64,000 nt of DNA. Source: Aliiroseovarius sp. M344 (GTDB lineage: Bacteria > Pseudomonadota > Alphaproteobacteria > Rhodobacterales > Rhodobacteraceae). Made by a program: the position numbers and the translations under genes. Under the pieces are notes generated by a model that worked only from the letters and a program-made list of their open reading frames with translations, did no database searches and was not told where the DNA came from. Shown piece after piece: positions 26,863 to 37,684 of this stretch (position 1 is the stretch's first letter; each line of letters opens with the position of its first letter). The stretch is taken from assembly GCF_025140835.1 (NCBI RefSeq), contig NZ_CP081153.1, positions 682,001 to 746,000 of the forward strand, written 5' to 3'.

Positions 26863-28401
26863 ATGACTAAGACATCAGATCACGTGTTGATTTTTGACAC
26901 GACCCTGCGTGACGGTGAACAAAGCCCCGGCGCAACCATGACCCATGATGAAAAGATTGAGATTGCCGAGTTGCTGGACGAGATGGGCGTGGACATCATT
27001 GAAGCCGGATTTCCGATTGCATCCGAAGGCGACTTCGCGGCTGTCTCTGAGATTGCCAAGCGATCCAAGAATTCGGTGATTTGCGGGCTGAGCCGGGCGA
27101 ATTTTAAAGATATCGATCGCTGCGCCGAGGCCGTGCGCCATGCCGCGAAGCCGCGCATCCACACTTTTATCGGCACCTCACCCCTGCACCGCGCCATTCC
27201 CAATCTGAACAAGGATGAGATGGCGGATTTGATCCACGAGACTGTGACACACGCCCGCAATCTGACGGACAATGTGCAGTGGTCCGCGATGGACGCCACC
27301 CGGACTGAGCATGACTATCTGTGCCGGGTGATCGAGATTGCAATCAAAGCCGGGGCCACGACAATCAACATTCCGGATACGGTGGGCTATACCGCCCCGC
27401 GTGAAAGCGCTGAGCTGATCCGCATGTTGATCGAAAAGGTTCCAGGCGCAGACGAGGTCACATTCGCCACCCATTGTCACAACGATCTGGGCATGGCGAC
27501 AGCAAACTCACTGGCGGCGGTCGAAGCTGGTGCGCGCCAGATCGAGTGCACCATCAACGGGCTGGGCGAACGTGCCGGAAACACGGCGCTGGAAGAGGTC
27601 GTGATGGCCTTAAAAGTCCGTCATGACATTATGCCGTGGGACACCGGTGTGGACACGACGAAGATCATGAACATCTCACGCCGTGTGGCGCAGGTATCTG
27701 GCTTTGCTGTGCAGTATAACAAGGCCATTGTCGGCAAGAACGCCTTTGCCCATGAAAGCGGCATTCACCAGGATGGCATGCTGAAAAACGCCGAAACCTT
27801 CGAAATTATGCGCCCCGAAGATGTGGGTCTGTCCGAGACAAGTTTGGTTCTGGGAAAACACTCTGGTCGGGCTGCGCTGCGGGATCGATTGAATCAGCTG
27901 GGCATTGACGTGGGTGACAACCAGTTGAAAGATGTTTTCGTAAGGTTCAAGGAACTGGCCGACCGGAAAAAGGAAGTCTTTGATGACGATCTGATTGCGC
28001 TGATGCGGGACGGAACCGATGCGGAAAATGACCGGATACAGGTAAAGTTCCTGCGCGTGATCTGTGGCACCGAGGCTCCGCAATCGGCGGATTTGACGCT
28101 GGAAATCGATGGCGTGGATCACCAGAAAACCGCAACGGGTGACGGTCCGGTGGACGCCACTTTTAACGCCATTCAGGCATTGTTCCCGCACGAAGCACGG
28201 CTGCAGCTTTATCAGGTGCACGCTGTGACCGAAGGCACCGATGCGCAGGCGACGGTCTCCGTTCGGATGGAAGAAAACGGCAAAATCGTTACGGGCCAGT
28301 CCTCGGACACGGATACGGTCGTGGCATCTGCAAAAGCCTATGTGAACGCCTTGAACAACCTGTTGGTGCGGCGAGAAAAAACCAAACCAGAGGCGGTTTG
28401 A
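26863..28401 (+). CDS. leuA: 2-isopropylmalate synthase
   Basis: A 512-residue enzyme condensing 2-ketoisovalerate with acetyl-CoA, the first committed step of leucine synthesis. The HMGL-like catalytic domain starts with FDTTLRDGEQSPGATM and carries the metal-binding His pair in THCHNDLGMA. The C-terminal ~130 residues are the LeuA allosteric domain for leucine feedback. It is preceded by a leucine-rich leader peptide and stem-loops, so expression is likely attenuated by charged tRNA-Leu. AAAGAG precedes the ATG. Confidence 0.96.
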   Translation: MTKTSDHVLIFDTTLRDGEQSPGATMTHDEKIEIAELLDEMGVDIIEAGFPIASEGDFAAVSEIAKRSKNSVICGLSRANFKDIDRCAEAVRHAAKPRIHTFIGTSPLHRAIPNLNKDEMADLIHETVTHARNLTDNVQWSAMDATRTEHDYLCRVIEIAIKAGATTINIPDTVGYTAPRESAELIRMLIEKVPGADEVTFATHCHNDLGMATANSLAAVEAGARQIECTINGLGERAGNTALEEVVMALKVRHDIMPWDTGVDTTKIMNISRRVAQVSGFAVQYNKAIVGKNAFAHESGIHQDGMLKNAETFEIMRPEDVGLSETSLVLGKHSGRAALRDRLNQLGIDVGDNQLKDVFVRFKELADRKKEVFDDDLIALMRDGTDAENDRIQVKFLRVICGTEAPQSADLTLEIDGVDHQKTATGDGPVDATFNAIQALFPHEARLQLYQVHAVTEGTDAQATVSVRMEENGKIVTGQSSDTDTVVASAKAYVNALNNLLVRREKTKPEAV

Positions 28402-28440
28402 GACATTGACCGGCATGCGGGCGGGGCTACACTTGCCCGC

Positions 28441-29778
28441 ATGATACGCGCCCTGTCAAACCGGACCTATGCCACGCTGTTCACTGCGCAAGTGGTGGCA
28501 TTGCTTGGGACAGGTTTAATGACCATCGCGCTGAGCTTGCTGGCCTATGAGTTGGCGGGCGACGCAGCGGGCGCGGTGTTGGGCACAGCTTTGACCATCA
28601 AGATGGTGGCCTATGTCGGCCTTTCACCGGCGCTGGCAGCGATTGCCGAACGCCTGCCAAGGAAAGCTGTCATGATAGGCGCCGATCTGGTGCGGGCCGC
28701 CGTCGCGCTGGCGTTGCCCTTTGTCAGCGAGGTCTGGCAAATCTATGTGCTGATCTTCTTGCTGCAAACCGCTTCGGCCAGTTTCACACCAGTTTTTCAG
28801 GCGACGATACCCGATGTGCTGCCGGACGAGGATGACTATACGCAGGCATTATCGCTGTCACGTTTGGCCTATGACCTCGAAAACCTGCTGAGCCCAACAT
28901 TGGCAGCGATGCTGTTGCTGGTCATCTCATTCCATTGGCTGTTCGTTGGTACGATCATCGGTTTTTTGTTCTCGGCGGCGCTCGTGGCGCGGACATCTTT
29001 GCCGCATCGCACGCGCTCTGACGAAAAAAGGCCATTTCGCGAACGTTTGACGCGGGGCAGTCGGATTTATCTTGCGACACCGCGATTGCGTGGATTGCTG
29101 GCTTTGAACCTGACAGCCGCCGCGATTGGCGCTTTTGTTCTGGTGAACTCGGTGGTGCTGGTTCGCGCCGACTACGGACTGGGTGAGCGCGCATTGGGTA
29201 TCGCCATGGCGGCGTTTGGCGGCGGCTCTATGTTGGCCGCGATTTCTCTGCCACGCGTTCTTTCGCGCGTTCGTGAGCGCGATGTTATGGTGCCCGCCGC
29301 TGTCGGGTTGACGCTGCTGGCCTTTGCATTCGCAGGCCTGAGCTGGCGCGATGCCCTGCCACCTTGGTGGCTGTTTTTGCTGATCTGGTCGCTGATGGGG
29401 GCCTTTTACTCGGCGATCCTGACACCGTCGGGCCGGCTTTTGCGCATCTCCGCCCATTCTGAGGATCGACCGGCAATTTTTGCCGCTCAATTTGCCCTTT
29501 CCCACGCATGCTGGCTGATAACTTACCCGCTGGCCGGATGGGTGGGGCAGAGCGCAGGGCTGTCTGTAGCTCTGCTGGTGCTTGGCGGGCTTGGTGTTGT
29601 TGGCGTTCTGGTCGCGATTTGGCTTTGGCCCGCCGACGCCGAACGAATAATCGAGCACAGCCACCCCAATCTGCCACCAGACCACCCTCATATGAAAGCC
29701 AATCCCGGCCATGGGCGCCAACATGCCCACGCCATCATTATTGATGACGAACACAGGGTTTGGCCAACGCATGGCTAG
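28441..29778 (+). CDS. MFS transporter with a His-rich C-terminal tail
   Basis: A 445-residue inner-membrane transporter with about 12 hydrophobic segments, resembling the EntS/DHA3-type branch of MFS exporters (GTALTIKMVAYVGLSP; ERLPRKAVMIGADLVRA). The last ~42 residues form a hydrophilic tail with nine histidines (EHSHPNLPPDHPH; GHGRQHAH; DEHRVWPTHG) that could bind metal. It starts 39 nt after leuA, but no functional link is evident. The transported substrate is unknown; the tail makes a metal or metal-chelate plausible but unproven. Confidence 0.88.
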   Translation: MIRALSNRTYATLFTAQVVALLGTGLMTIALSLLAYELAGDAAGAVLGTALTIKMVAYVGLSPALAAIAERLPRKAVMIGADLVRAAVALALPFVSEVWQIYVLIFLLQTASASFTPVFQATIPDVLPDEDDYTQALSLSRLAYDLENLLSPTLAAMLLLVISFHWLFVGTIIGFLFSAALVARTSLPHRTRSDEKRPFRERLTRGSRIYLATPRLRGLLALNLTAAAIGAFVLVNSVVLVRADYGLGERALGIAMAAFGGGSMLAAISLPRVLSRVRERDVMVPAAVGLTLLAFAFAGLSWRDALPPWWLFLLIWSLMGAFYSAILTPSGRLLRISAHSEDRPAIFAAQFALSHACWLITYPLAGWVGQSAGLSVALLVLGGLGVVGVLVAIWLWPADAERIIEHSHPNLPPDHPHMKANPGHGRQHAHAIIIDDEHRVWPTHG

Positions 29779-29944
29779 GTGTGCAAAACCTACGGAAAAA
29801 CAGGACATTCGAGGGCTCTATTTAAGCGATAAGCCGCTTGTGATTGTGCATTAGGGCTTTCACCTGCGCGTGCTGAGCCTTATATATTCTTCGGTCTGCA
29901 CCCATGTGGGAATCGTGGACCACAAGGGCATTCAAACGGGGTAA

Positions 29945-30988
<1,044 letters not shown>

Positions 30989-30995
30989 CAAGCCC

Positions 30996-31013
30996 GCCCC
31001 GAAAAATCGGGGC
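30996..31013 (+). other. Intercistronic hairpin between mreB and mreC
   Basis: A perfect 7-bp stem (GCCCCGA / TCGGGGC) closes an AAAA loop, 7 nt after the mreB stop. It is GC-rich but lacks a T tract, so it is more likely a partial terminator or a 3'-end stabiliser that raises MreB over MreC/MreD. Confidence 0.6.
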
Positions 31014-31043
31014 CGGTCTCGTCTGGGGTGACCGGAGGCCAAA

Positions 31044-31982
31044 TTGGCAAAGAAGACCAACCAGAGCGACATCTACGCCCGCCCGTTGCGCAGGCTTCTT
31101 GTCGGGATTCTGATGGTGTGTCTTTTCCTCGTTTTTCTGATCTGGCGCATCGACAGTCCGCGCGTTGAACGGCTCCGTGCAAATCTTGTTGACCGGGTTG
31201 TGCCAAGTTTCGACTGGGCCTTGGTGCCGGTCACCCGCCTAGTCGGCATGGTCGAGGACTTCCAGTCGTATCAGCGCATCTATGAACAGAACCAGGAACT
31301 GCGGCGCGAATTGCAGCAGATGAAAGCCTGGAAAGAAGCCGCCCTTCAGCTTGAACAAGAAAATGCACAGCTTCTGAACCTAAACAATGTGCGGTTGGAC
31401 GCGCAGCTTTCCTATGTGACCGGCGTTGTTCTGACAGACAGCGGATCGCCGTTCCGCCAATCGGTGCTGCTGAACATTGGGACGCGCGACGGGATTATTG
31501 ATGGTTGGGCCACCACGGATGGGCTGGGGTTGGCCGGGCGCATTTCGGGCGTTGGGCAAAAGACCAGTCGTGTGATTTTGCTGACTGACAGCAACAGCCG
31601 CGTGCCGATCATCGTCCAGCCATCCGGTCAGGCGGCTCTGCTGGTTGGTGACAACAGTGCCGCCCCGCCAATCGACTTTCTAGAAGCGCCTGAAAAAGTG
31701 CGCCCTGGCGACCGTGTTGTGTCTTCGGGTGATGGAGGGGTCTTCCCTGCCGGCCTGTTGGTGGGTCACGTCGCGATGGGCACTGACCGCAGGCTGCGTG
31801 TTAGGCTTGCGGCGGATTATGAGCGTCTAGAGTTCTTGCGGGTATTGCGCAGTCACCCCGGCGAGAAAGTTGATGATGATGGCGCATTGATCGTGTCGAC
31901 CCCGGCCTTGCCACCCCTGCCGCAAACCACAACTGGTGCGGCGGACCCGGATGCGCCAACAACCGAGGGGACTGACGGATGA
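31044..31982 (+). CDS. mreC: Rod shape-determining protein MreC
   Basis: A 312-residue bitopic inner-membrane protein whose periplasmic part scaffolds PBP2 and MreD. It has a TM helix at ~16-36, a coiled coil at ~68-112 (EQNQELRRELQQMKAWKEA) and the MreC beta-domain after it (GLGLAGRISGVG; VVSSGDGGVFPAGLLVG). The C-terminus is Pro/Thr-rich. The start is a TTG at 31044 with GGAGG five bases upstream; no ATG fits. The stop overlaps the mreD ATG by 4 nt. Confidence 0.95.
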   Translation: MAKKTNQSDIYARPLRRLLVGILMVCLFLVFLIWRIDSPRVERLRANLVDRVVPSFDWALVPVTRLVGMVEDFQSYQRIYEQNQELRRELQQMKAWKEAALQLEQENAQLLNLNNVRLDAQLSYVTGVVLTDSGSPFRQSVLLNIGTRDGIIDGWATTDGLGLAGRISGVGQKTSRVILLTDSNSRVPIIVQPSGQAALLVGDNSAAPPIDFLEAPEKVRPGDRVVSSGDGGVFPAGLLVGHVAMGTDRRLRVRLAADYERLEFLRVLRSHPGEKVDDDGALIVSTPALPPLPQTTTGAADPDAPTTEGTDG

Positions 31983-32518
31983 CCGACCGCCTGACCCTGA
32001 TGCGCTGGCTGTTTTCGATGGCCCTGATCGTGATCGCAGCAGTGGTTTTGTTTGCGCGACTTTTGCCGATTGATCTGACACCCGGTCGTGTGCCCGGACC
32101 TGACATCTTGCTGGCGTTCACTTTCGCTTGGGTGTTGCGCCGCCCGGACTATGTGCCGGTATTGCTGGTAGCGATCCTGTTTTTCCTGATGGATATGCTC
32201 CTGATGCGCGTGCCGGGCGTCTGGCCGCTGATGGTTGTCGCGGGGTCAGAGTTTCTCAGACGCCGCGAAACTGGTCTGCGCGAACAGCATTTTCTTGTCG
32301 AATGGGGAATGGTGGTAATGACGCTGTTGGTTATGCTGATTGGGCAACGACTTTTGTTGACGGTGTTTTTTGTCGACCAGGTGCCTTTTGGCAGGGCCTT
32401 CATGCAGTTTATTTCGACCGCGGTAGCCTATCCCCTCATCGTTTTCGTGTCGGTCTTTCTGCTGGGTGTCGAAAAACTGCAGCCGGGCGATGACGCAATT
32501 GCAAGGCAGGCGTCATGA
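31979..32518 (+). CDS. mreD: Rod shape-determining protein MreD
   Basis: A 179-residue inner-membrane protein with five or six hydrophobic helices, of typical MreD length. Sequence conservation in this family is weak, so identification rests on size, topology and position between mreC and mrdA. MreD bridges MreC and the PBP2-RodA synthase. It is joined to both neighbours by 4-nt ATGA overlaps, implying coupled translation. Confidence 0.9.
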   Translation: MTDRLTLMRWLFSMALIVIAAVVLFARLLPIDLTPGRVPGPDILLAFTFAWVLRRPDYVPVLLVAILFFLMDMLLMRVPGVWPLMVVAGSEFLRRRETGLREQHFLVEWGMVVMTLLVMLIGQRLLLTVFFVDQVPFGRAFMQFISTAVAYPLIVFVSVFLLGVEKLQPGDDAIARQAS

Positions 32519-34470
32519 AACGAACCCCTATAGATACCGAAAAAAGCGCGCGGGGCATCACGCGGCGAGGGTTATTTTTAGGCGGGCTGCAAGTATCGTT
32601 TGCAGCGCTTTTGGTCGGTCGCATGCGGTTCATGCAGGTTGACCAGACCGAGGAATATCGCTCCCTTGCCGAAGAAAATCGTATCAAGTTTCAGTTAATC
32701 CCACCCGCCCGTGGGATGATCCATGACCGCAATGGCAAACTGATCGCAGGCAATGAACAGAATTACCGCATCGTGCTGGTCCGCGAGGATGCCGGTGATC
32801 CGGCCAAGGTTCTGGAGCGGTTGCGCAAGATCATTTGGATCGACGATGAAGAGGTCGCGCGTATTCTGGGCGAAATGAAACGACGCAGTTCCTTCGTGCC
32901 GGTCACGGTAGCAGACCGGGTGGCGTGGGAAGACGTCGCAGAGGTGGCAATCAATGCGCCTGTTTTGCCCGGTATTACGCCGGAGGTCGGCCTGTCACGC
33001 ATCTATCCGCGCGCCTCCGATTTTGCCCATGTGGTGGGCTATGTCGGCCCCGTTTCGGACTATGATCTGGATAAACTGGAAAACCCGGCCCCACTTTTGC
33101 AAATTCCGCGCTTCCAGATTGGCAAAAGCGGGGTTGAGGCGAAGTTGGAACTGGCGTTGCGTGGTGCTGCGGGCACACGCGAGGTTGAAGTCAATGCGGT
33201 CGGCCGCGAGATGCGCGAACTGGGTCGAGAAGACGGGCAGCCGGGCGATAACATCCAACTGACCGTGGATGCCGATCTGCAAGCCTATGTGCAGGCGCGT
33301 ATGGCGGGGGAAAGTGCAGCCGCTGTGGTGATGGACACGCAGACCGGCGACATCCTGGCGATCGGATCTTCGCCATCTTTTGATCCCAACAAGTTTGTGC
33401 GTGGTATCTCGGGGTCGGACTACAAGTCGCTTCTGGACGATCCCTACAGGCCACTTGCGGCCAAGCCGGCGCAAGGGACTTATCCGCCAGGGTCGACCTT
33501 CAAGATGGTGACCGCGCTTGCGGCACTTGAGGAAGGTGTGATCAGCATCGGTGAAACGGTCAAGTGTTATGGCCACCTTGAAGTGCACAAACGCCGGTTC
33601 CACTGTTGGAAGCGCGCCGGTCACGGCAAGGTCGATCTGGTCAAAAGCCTGCGCGAAAGTTGCGACGTTTATTACTATGACATCGCCCAACGGGTGGGGA
33701 TCGAAAAGATCTCTGCCATGGCGCGCCGCCTTGGGTTAGGGGAACGGCACGATTTGCCCCTGTCCGCCGTCGCTCAGGGGTTGGTGCCCGACAAAGCATG
33801 GAAAAGACAAGCGCGAGGGGCCGATTGGGTGATTGGCGACAGCTTGAATGCAGGGATCGGACAAGGCTTTGTTTTGGCCTCTCCACTTCAGCTGGCCGTG
33901 ATGACGGCGCGTATTTCAACTGGGCAAGCCATTTCGCCACGTCTGGTGCGCGCGATCAATGGGGTTGAACAACCGATTGTGAATGCCGGTCCGTTGGGGA
34001 TTGGCTCTGACAGTCTGCGGGTTGTCCGCCAAGGGATGTATGAGGTGGTAAACGCCAAACGTGGCACCGGTGGACGCTCGAAGGTTGTCGCTGAAGGTTT
34101 GCGAATGGCAGGTAAGACCGGCACCAGTCAGGTCCGCAACATCACCAAGGCCGAACGTGCCCGCGGCGTCACAAGCAACGAAGACCTGCCATGGAACCGT
34201 CGGGATCATGCGTTGTTCGTGTGTTATGCACCAGCCGAAACCCCGCGATACGCTGTATCGGTGGTGGTCGAACATGGCGGCGGCGGTTCAACGGCGGCGG
34301 CCCCCATCGCGCGCGATATTCTGCTGCAGACCGTTTATGAGGGTGAGCCGCCGCTTGAAGCGTATCCCTCAAGCCAACGCGGCACCATCCGGTCGCGGCA
34401 GCGCGAGATCGAAGAGCTGCTCAGCCGCCCCCCTGCAGAACGCTTCGTGGATGGAAGCGATCAGGCATGA
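32515..34470 (+). CDS. mrdA: Penicillin-binding protein 2 (elongasome transpeptidase)
   Basis: A 651-residue class B PBP that cross-links peptidoglycan during elongation. It has an N-terminal TM anchor (GLFLGGLQVSFAALLVG), the PBP dimer/head domain, and a transpeptidase domain with the SxxK serine in PPGSTFKMV, SCD (SxN equivalent) in LRESCDVYYYD, and KTGTS near residue 538. It overlaps mreD and rodA by 4 nt on each side. The sequence fits Spo_PBP2/MrdA rather than FtsI because of this operon context. Confidence 0.96.
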   Translation: MKRTPIDTEKSARGITRRGLFLGGLQVSFAALLVGRMRFMQVDQTEEYRSLAEENRIKFQLIPPARGMIHDRNGKLIAGNEQNYRIVLVREDAGDPAKVLERLRKIIWIDDEEVARILGEMKRRSSFVPVTVADRVAWEDVAEVAINAPVLPGITPEVGLSRIYPRASDFAHVVGYVGPVSDYDLDKLENPAPLLQIPRFQIGKSGVEAKLELALRGAAGTREVEVNAVGREMRELGREDGQPGDNIQLTVDADLQAYVQARMAGESAAAVVMDTQTGDILAIGSSPSFDPNKFVRGISGSDYKSLLDDPYRPLAAKPAQGTYPPGSTFKMVTALAALEEGVISIGETVKCYGHLEVHKRRFHCWKRAGHGKVDLVKSLRESCDVYYYDIAQRVGIEKISAMARRLGLGERHDLPLSAVAQGLVPDKAWKRQARGADWVIGDSLNAGIGQGFVLASPLQLAVMTARISTGQAISPRLVRAINGVEQPIVNAGPLGIGSDSLRVVRQGMYEVVNAKRGTGGRSKVVAEGLRMAGKTGTSQVRNITKAERARGVTSNEDLPWNRRDHALFVCYAPAETPRYAVSVVVEHGGGGSTAAAPIARDILLQTVYEGEPPLEAYPSSQRGTIRSRQREIEELLSRPPAERFVDGSDQA

Positions 34471-35615
34471 GCTATCTTGAGTACAACGTAAAGTTCGTGC
34501 CTACCGGCCTGCGTAAGGTGCTCTATGTCAATTGGTTTTTGGTGCTCTTGCTGACGGCGGTGGCCTGTATGGGGTTCTTGATGCTCTATTCGGTCGCCGG
34601 CGGCAGCATGGAGCCTTGGGCAGCACCGCAAATGAAACGGTTTGCCCTTGGGATGGCCTTGATGTTCGCCATCGCGATGGTGCCGATATGGTTCTGGCGC
34701 AACATGGCGGGCCTTGCCTATATCGTTTCTTTGGTCCTTCTGATCTTGGTCGAGTTCATAGGGGCAACCGGAATGGGCGCGCAACGTTGGATCGATTTGG
34801 GATTCATACGCCTGCAACCATCCGAGCTGTCAAAGATCACTTTGGTGATGATCCTTGCCGCTTATTACGACTGGCTTGATATCAAAAAAGTTTCGCGCCC
34901 GTTTTGGGTGCTCCTGCCGATCATCCTGATCCTTTTGCCAACAGCACTTGTCTTGAAACAACCTGACCTCGGCACCTCGATCCTGCTTCTGGCAGGCGGT
35001 GGGACGATCATGTTTTTGGCGGGTGTCAGCCTGTGGTATTTTGGCGTTGTCATAGCCGGGGGGATCGGGCTCGTGACATCAGTCTTCATGTCCCGCGGCA
35101 CCGATTGGCAACTTTTGAAAGACTATCAGTATCGCCGGATCGACACGTTCCTTGATCCCTCGTCTGACCCTTTGGGGGCGGGCTATCACATCACGCAGTC
35201 GAAGATCGCTTTGGGGTCTGGTGGATGGACCGGGCGCGGTTTTATGCAAGGCACACAATCCCGATTGAACTTCTTGCCGGAAAAACAGACCGACTTTATT
35301 TTCACCACGCTGGCGGAAGAACTTGGCTTTCTGGGTGGGATATCGCTGCTCGCGCTTTATGTGTTGATCTTGGCCTTCTGCGTGACGGCGGCGCTTCAAA
35401 ACAAAGACCGGTTTAGCTCTCTTTTGATCTTGGGTGTAGCAGTCACGTTCTTCTTGTTCTTCGCAGTCAACATGTCGATGGTGATGGGCTTGGCGCCGGT
35501 CGTGGGTGTGCCCCTGCCGTTAGTCAGCTACGGCGGATCGGCTATGCTAGTGCTTCTGGTTGGGTTCGGGCTGGTGCAAAGCGCGCACGTTCACAGGGCA
35601 AGGCAGAAACGATGA
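34467..35615 (+). CDS. rodA: RodA peptidoglycan glycosyltransferase (SEDS family)
   Basis: A 382-residue SEDS protein with about ten TM helices that polymerises lipid II in the elongasome with PBP2. Family motifs include GMGAQRWIDLGFIRLQPSE, KQPDLGTSILLL, and PLVSYGGSAMLVLL near the C-terminus. The ATG overlaps the mrdA stop by 4 nt, and the stop overlaps the next gene by 4 nt. Length and motifs are standard. Confidence 0.96.
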   Translation: MSYLEYNVKFVPTGLRKVLYVNWFLVLLLTAVACMGFLMLYSVAGGSMEPWAAPQMKRFALGMALMFAIAMVPIWFWRNMAGLAYIVSLVLLILVEFIGATGMGAQRWIDLGFIRLQPSELSKITLVMILAAYYDWLDIKKVSRPFWVLLPIILILLPTALVLKQPDLGTSILLLAGGGTIMFLAGVSLWYFGVVIAGGIGLVTSVFMSRGTDWQLLKDYQYRRIDTFLDPSSDPLGAGYHITQSKIALGSGGWTGRGFMQGTQSRLNFLPEKQTDFIFTTLAEELGFLGGISLLALYVLILAFCVTAALQNKDRFSSLLILGVAVTFFLFFAVNMSMVMGLAPVVGVPLPLVSYGGSAMLVLLVGFGLVQSAHVHRARQKR

Positions 35616-36544
35616 GTCTAAACGTCCTATACGCCGGAAATGAAAAGCTGTGGCCGATCTATGAGGTCGCGTTGGGCACGGCACTGGCGGATCTGGGTGT
35701 CGCGGCCAATCTGTCCAACGACCTCTCACCTGCGGATGTCGATTATGTTGTCTACGCACCAAACGGACCTGTTCAGGACTTCACGCCATTCACCCGGACA
35801 AAAGCCGTTTTGGGCCTATGGGCCGGCGTAGAGAAAATGGCGGGTAATGCGACGCTGACGCAACCTTACACCCGGATGGTGGATGACGGGCTTTCCGAAG
35901 GGATGACGGAATGGGTGACAGGCCACGTTCTGCGCCACCATCTTGGTATGGACGACTTTATTCACCGGACTGACCCGGTCTGGCATCGGGCGGCCCCTCC
36001 TTTGGCGCGCGATCGGACTGTCGGGGTTCTTGGGCTGGGCGCGCTGGGCGCCGCTGCGTCGCAGGCATTATGCGCGTTGAATTTCAACTTATGTGGTTGG
36101 AGCCGCACACAGAAAGACATTGCGGGCGTCGAATGCTTCTGCGGAGAGGACGGGTTGCGTGATGTGCTGTCGCGCGCCGAGATCCTTGTCTTGCTGCTGC
36201 CGATGACACCCGCCACGGAAAATCTTTTGAATGCTGAGACACTGGCGTGGCTGCCCAAGGGCGCGGTGATCATCAATCCAGGCCGCGGTCCATTGATCGA
36301 CGATGCGGCTCTGCTGGCTGCTTTGGACAGCGGCCAGATTGGTCACGCGACCTTAGACGTTTTCCGGGTTGAGCCATTGCCCGATGGCGACCCCTATTGG
36401 GCGCACCCGCAGGTTACGGTGACACCTCATATCGCGTCGGATACCCGCCCCGCATCGGCGGCACGGGTTATTGCCGAAAACATCCGCCGAAGCGAGGCGG
36501 GTGAACCTTTGTTACACTTGGTTGACTGGTCGGTTGGCTACTGA
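35612..36544 (+). CDS. GhrA-like 2-hydroxyacid dehydrogenase
   Basis: A 310-residue NAD(P)-dependent dehydrogenase resembling glyoxylate/hydroxypyruvate reductase A. The Rossmann motif is GVLGLGALGAAASQAL; the catalytic Arg lies in NPGRGPLIDDAALL, the Glu in DVFRVEPLPDGDPYW, and the His in TPHIASDTRP. It overlaps rodA by 4 nt and is the last gene of the cell-shape operon, although its metabolic role has no obvious tie to elongation. It is the second hydroxyacid dehydrogenase of the window, from a different subfamily than the one at 3428. Confidence 0.9.
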   Translation: MSLNVLYAGNEKLWPIYEVALGTALADLGVAANLSNDLSPADVDYVVYAPNGPVQDFTPFTRTKAVLGLWAGVEKMAGNATLTQPYTRMVDDGLSEGMTEWVTGHVLRHHLGMDDFIHRTDPVWHRAAPPLARDRTVGVLGLGALGAAASQALCALNFNLCGWSRTQKDIAGVECFCGEDGLRDVLSRAEILVLLLPMTPATENLLNAETLAWLPKGAVIINPGRGPLIDDAALLAALDSGQIGHATLDVFRVEPLPDGDPYWAHPQVTVTPHIASDTRPASAARVIAENIRRSEAGEPLLHLVDWSVGY

Positions 36545-36557
36545 CCACGGTCCGCCT

Positions 36558-36995
36558 CTACATGTCCAGCCAGATCGTGACTGGCCCGTCATTGACGAGC
36601 GAAACCTTCATGTCGGCGCCGAATTGCCCTTGGTCGGTGGTTATCCCCAGCCCGCGCATTGCATCCGCAAAATAGTTGTAAAGCCGTTCACCTTCGGCCG
36701 GTTTGGCAGCGGTGGAAAACCCCGGACGATTGCCCCGCGACGTATCCGCCGCCAGTGTGAATTGGCTCACCACGAGCGCGCCGCCCCCCGTGTCGAGCAG
36801 CGAACGGTTCATCTTAGCCGCTTCATCTTTAAAAATTCGCAACTTCGAGATTTTTGCCGCAAGCGTGTCGGCTTTGGCCTCGGTGTCACCCTCCATTGCG
36901 CAGACAAGGATCAGTAACCCAGCGTCGGTCCGCCCGATCAGGCTACCATCGACGTGCACGGCGGCTTCGCTAACGCGTTGGATTAGGGCTCTCAT
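36558..36995 (-). CDS. dtd: D-aminoacyl-tRNA deacylase
   Basis: A 145-residue homodimeric proofreading enzyme that hydrolyses D-amino acids (and glycine) mis-attached to tRNA. The family motifs [17 protein letters not shown] and GPVTIWLDM are both present, and the length is exactly typical. The start at 36995 ([13 protein letters not shown]) overlaps the nitroreductase stop by 4 nt; the upstream frame is not dtd-like. Confidence 0.96.
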   Translation of the reverse strand: MRALIQRVSEAAVHVDGSLIGRTDAGLLILVCAMEGDTEAKADTLAAKISKLRIFKDEAAKMNRSLLDTGGGALVVSQFTLAADTSRGNRPGFSTAAKPAEGERLYNYFADAMRGLGITTDQGQFGADMKVSLVNDGPVTIWLDM

Positions 36996-37675
36996 GCCGA
37001 TTTCTCCTGTCCATGCAAGTGGACCCACTCTTCCAGTGGCGCCCGGTTGGTGCGGAAACCGTTTGCCGGGTGCGCGTCGTCGGCATATCCGAATGAGATG
37101 CCACACAAGATGATGCGATCCTCTGGTAGTTTGAACCAGTCGCGCAGGAACGGCGCATAGGCCGCGACGGCAGCCTGTGGGATCGAAGCAATGCCGAGCG
37201 AGGTCGCCGCCAATGTGAACCCTGTGATGAAGCCGCCACAATCCAAGTAGGCATAGGGGCCAAGTTCCACGGGTGCTGTCAGCAAGGCAAAGCATGGGGC
37301 GTCGAAAAATCGGAAGTTTTCCATCATTTGCTGGGCCGATGCAGCGCGGTCGCCGCGCCCAACCCCAACGCTTTCATAGAGCTGCAACCCACAGGTTTTG
37401 CGCCGCGCCTGATGCGCCCCCGTATAGGCGGTAGGCCAGTCGATGTCGGGGCTTTGGGCCGCGCTCATCGCGTGTTCATAGAGTGCTTCGCGTAACCGGT
37501 CCGTTTCCGCATTCAAAGTGACCTCGACCTGCCAGGGTTGGGCATTGCACCAGCTTGGCACCTGCTGAGCCGCAGTCAGGATTTGATTGATCTTGTCTTT
37601 GGGAACAGGGTCAGACCGAAATCTACGGCAGGAATGCCGGGCGTCAAGAAGCGCCGCGAAGTCATCATATTGCAT
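36992..37675 (-). CDS. Nitroreductase-family flavoprotein
   Basis: A 227-residue FMN-dependent oxidoreductase. The N-terminal FMN motif [16 protein letters not shown] and the [13 protein letters not shown] segment are typical of NfsB-like enzymes. Late in the protein, a [11 protein letters not shown] motif and [14 protein letters not shown] lead into the C-terminal helix. Electron acceptors could be nitroaromatics, quinones or enones; none is indicated. It is translationally coupled to dtd by a 4-nt overlap. Confidence 0.9.
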   Translation of the reverse strand: MQYDDFAALLDARHSCRRFRSDPVPKDKINQILTAAQQVPSWCNAQPWQVEVTLNAETDRLREALYEHAMSAAQSPDIDWPTAYTGAHQARRKTCGLQLYESVGVGRGDRAASAQQMMENFRFFDAPCFALLTAPVELGPYAYLDCGGFITGFTLAATSLGIASIPQAAVAAYAPFLRDWFKLPEDRIILCGISFGYADDAHPANGFRTNRAPLEEWVHLHGQEKSA

Positions 37676-37684
37676 AGTTAGATC

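Noticed and set aside
30996..31013. Hairpin after mreB as a full Rho-independent terminator
   Set aside because: No T tract follows, and mreC downstream lacks an obvious promoter of its own.
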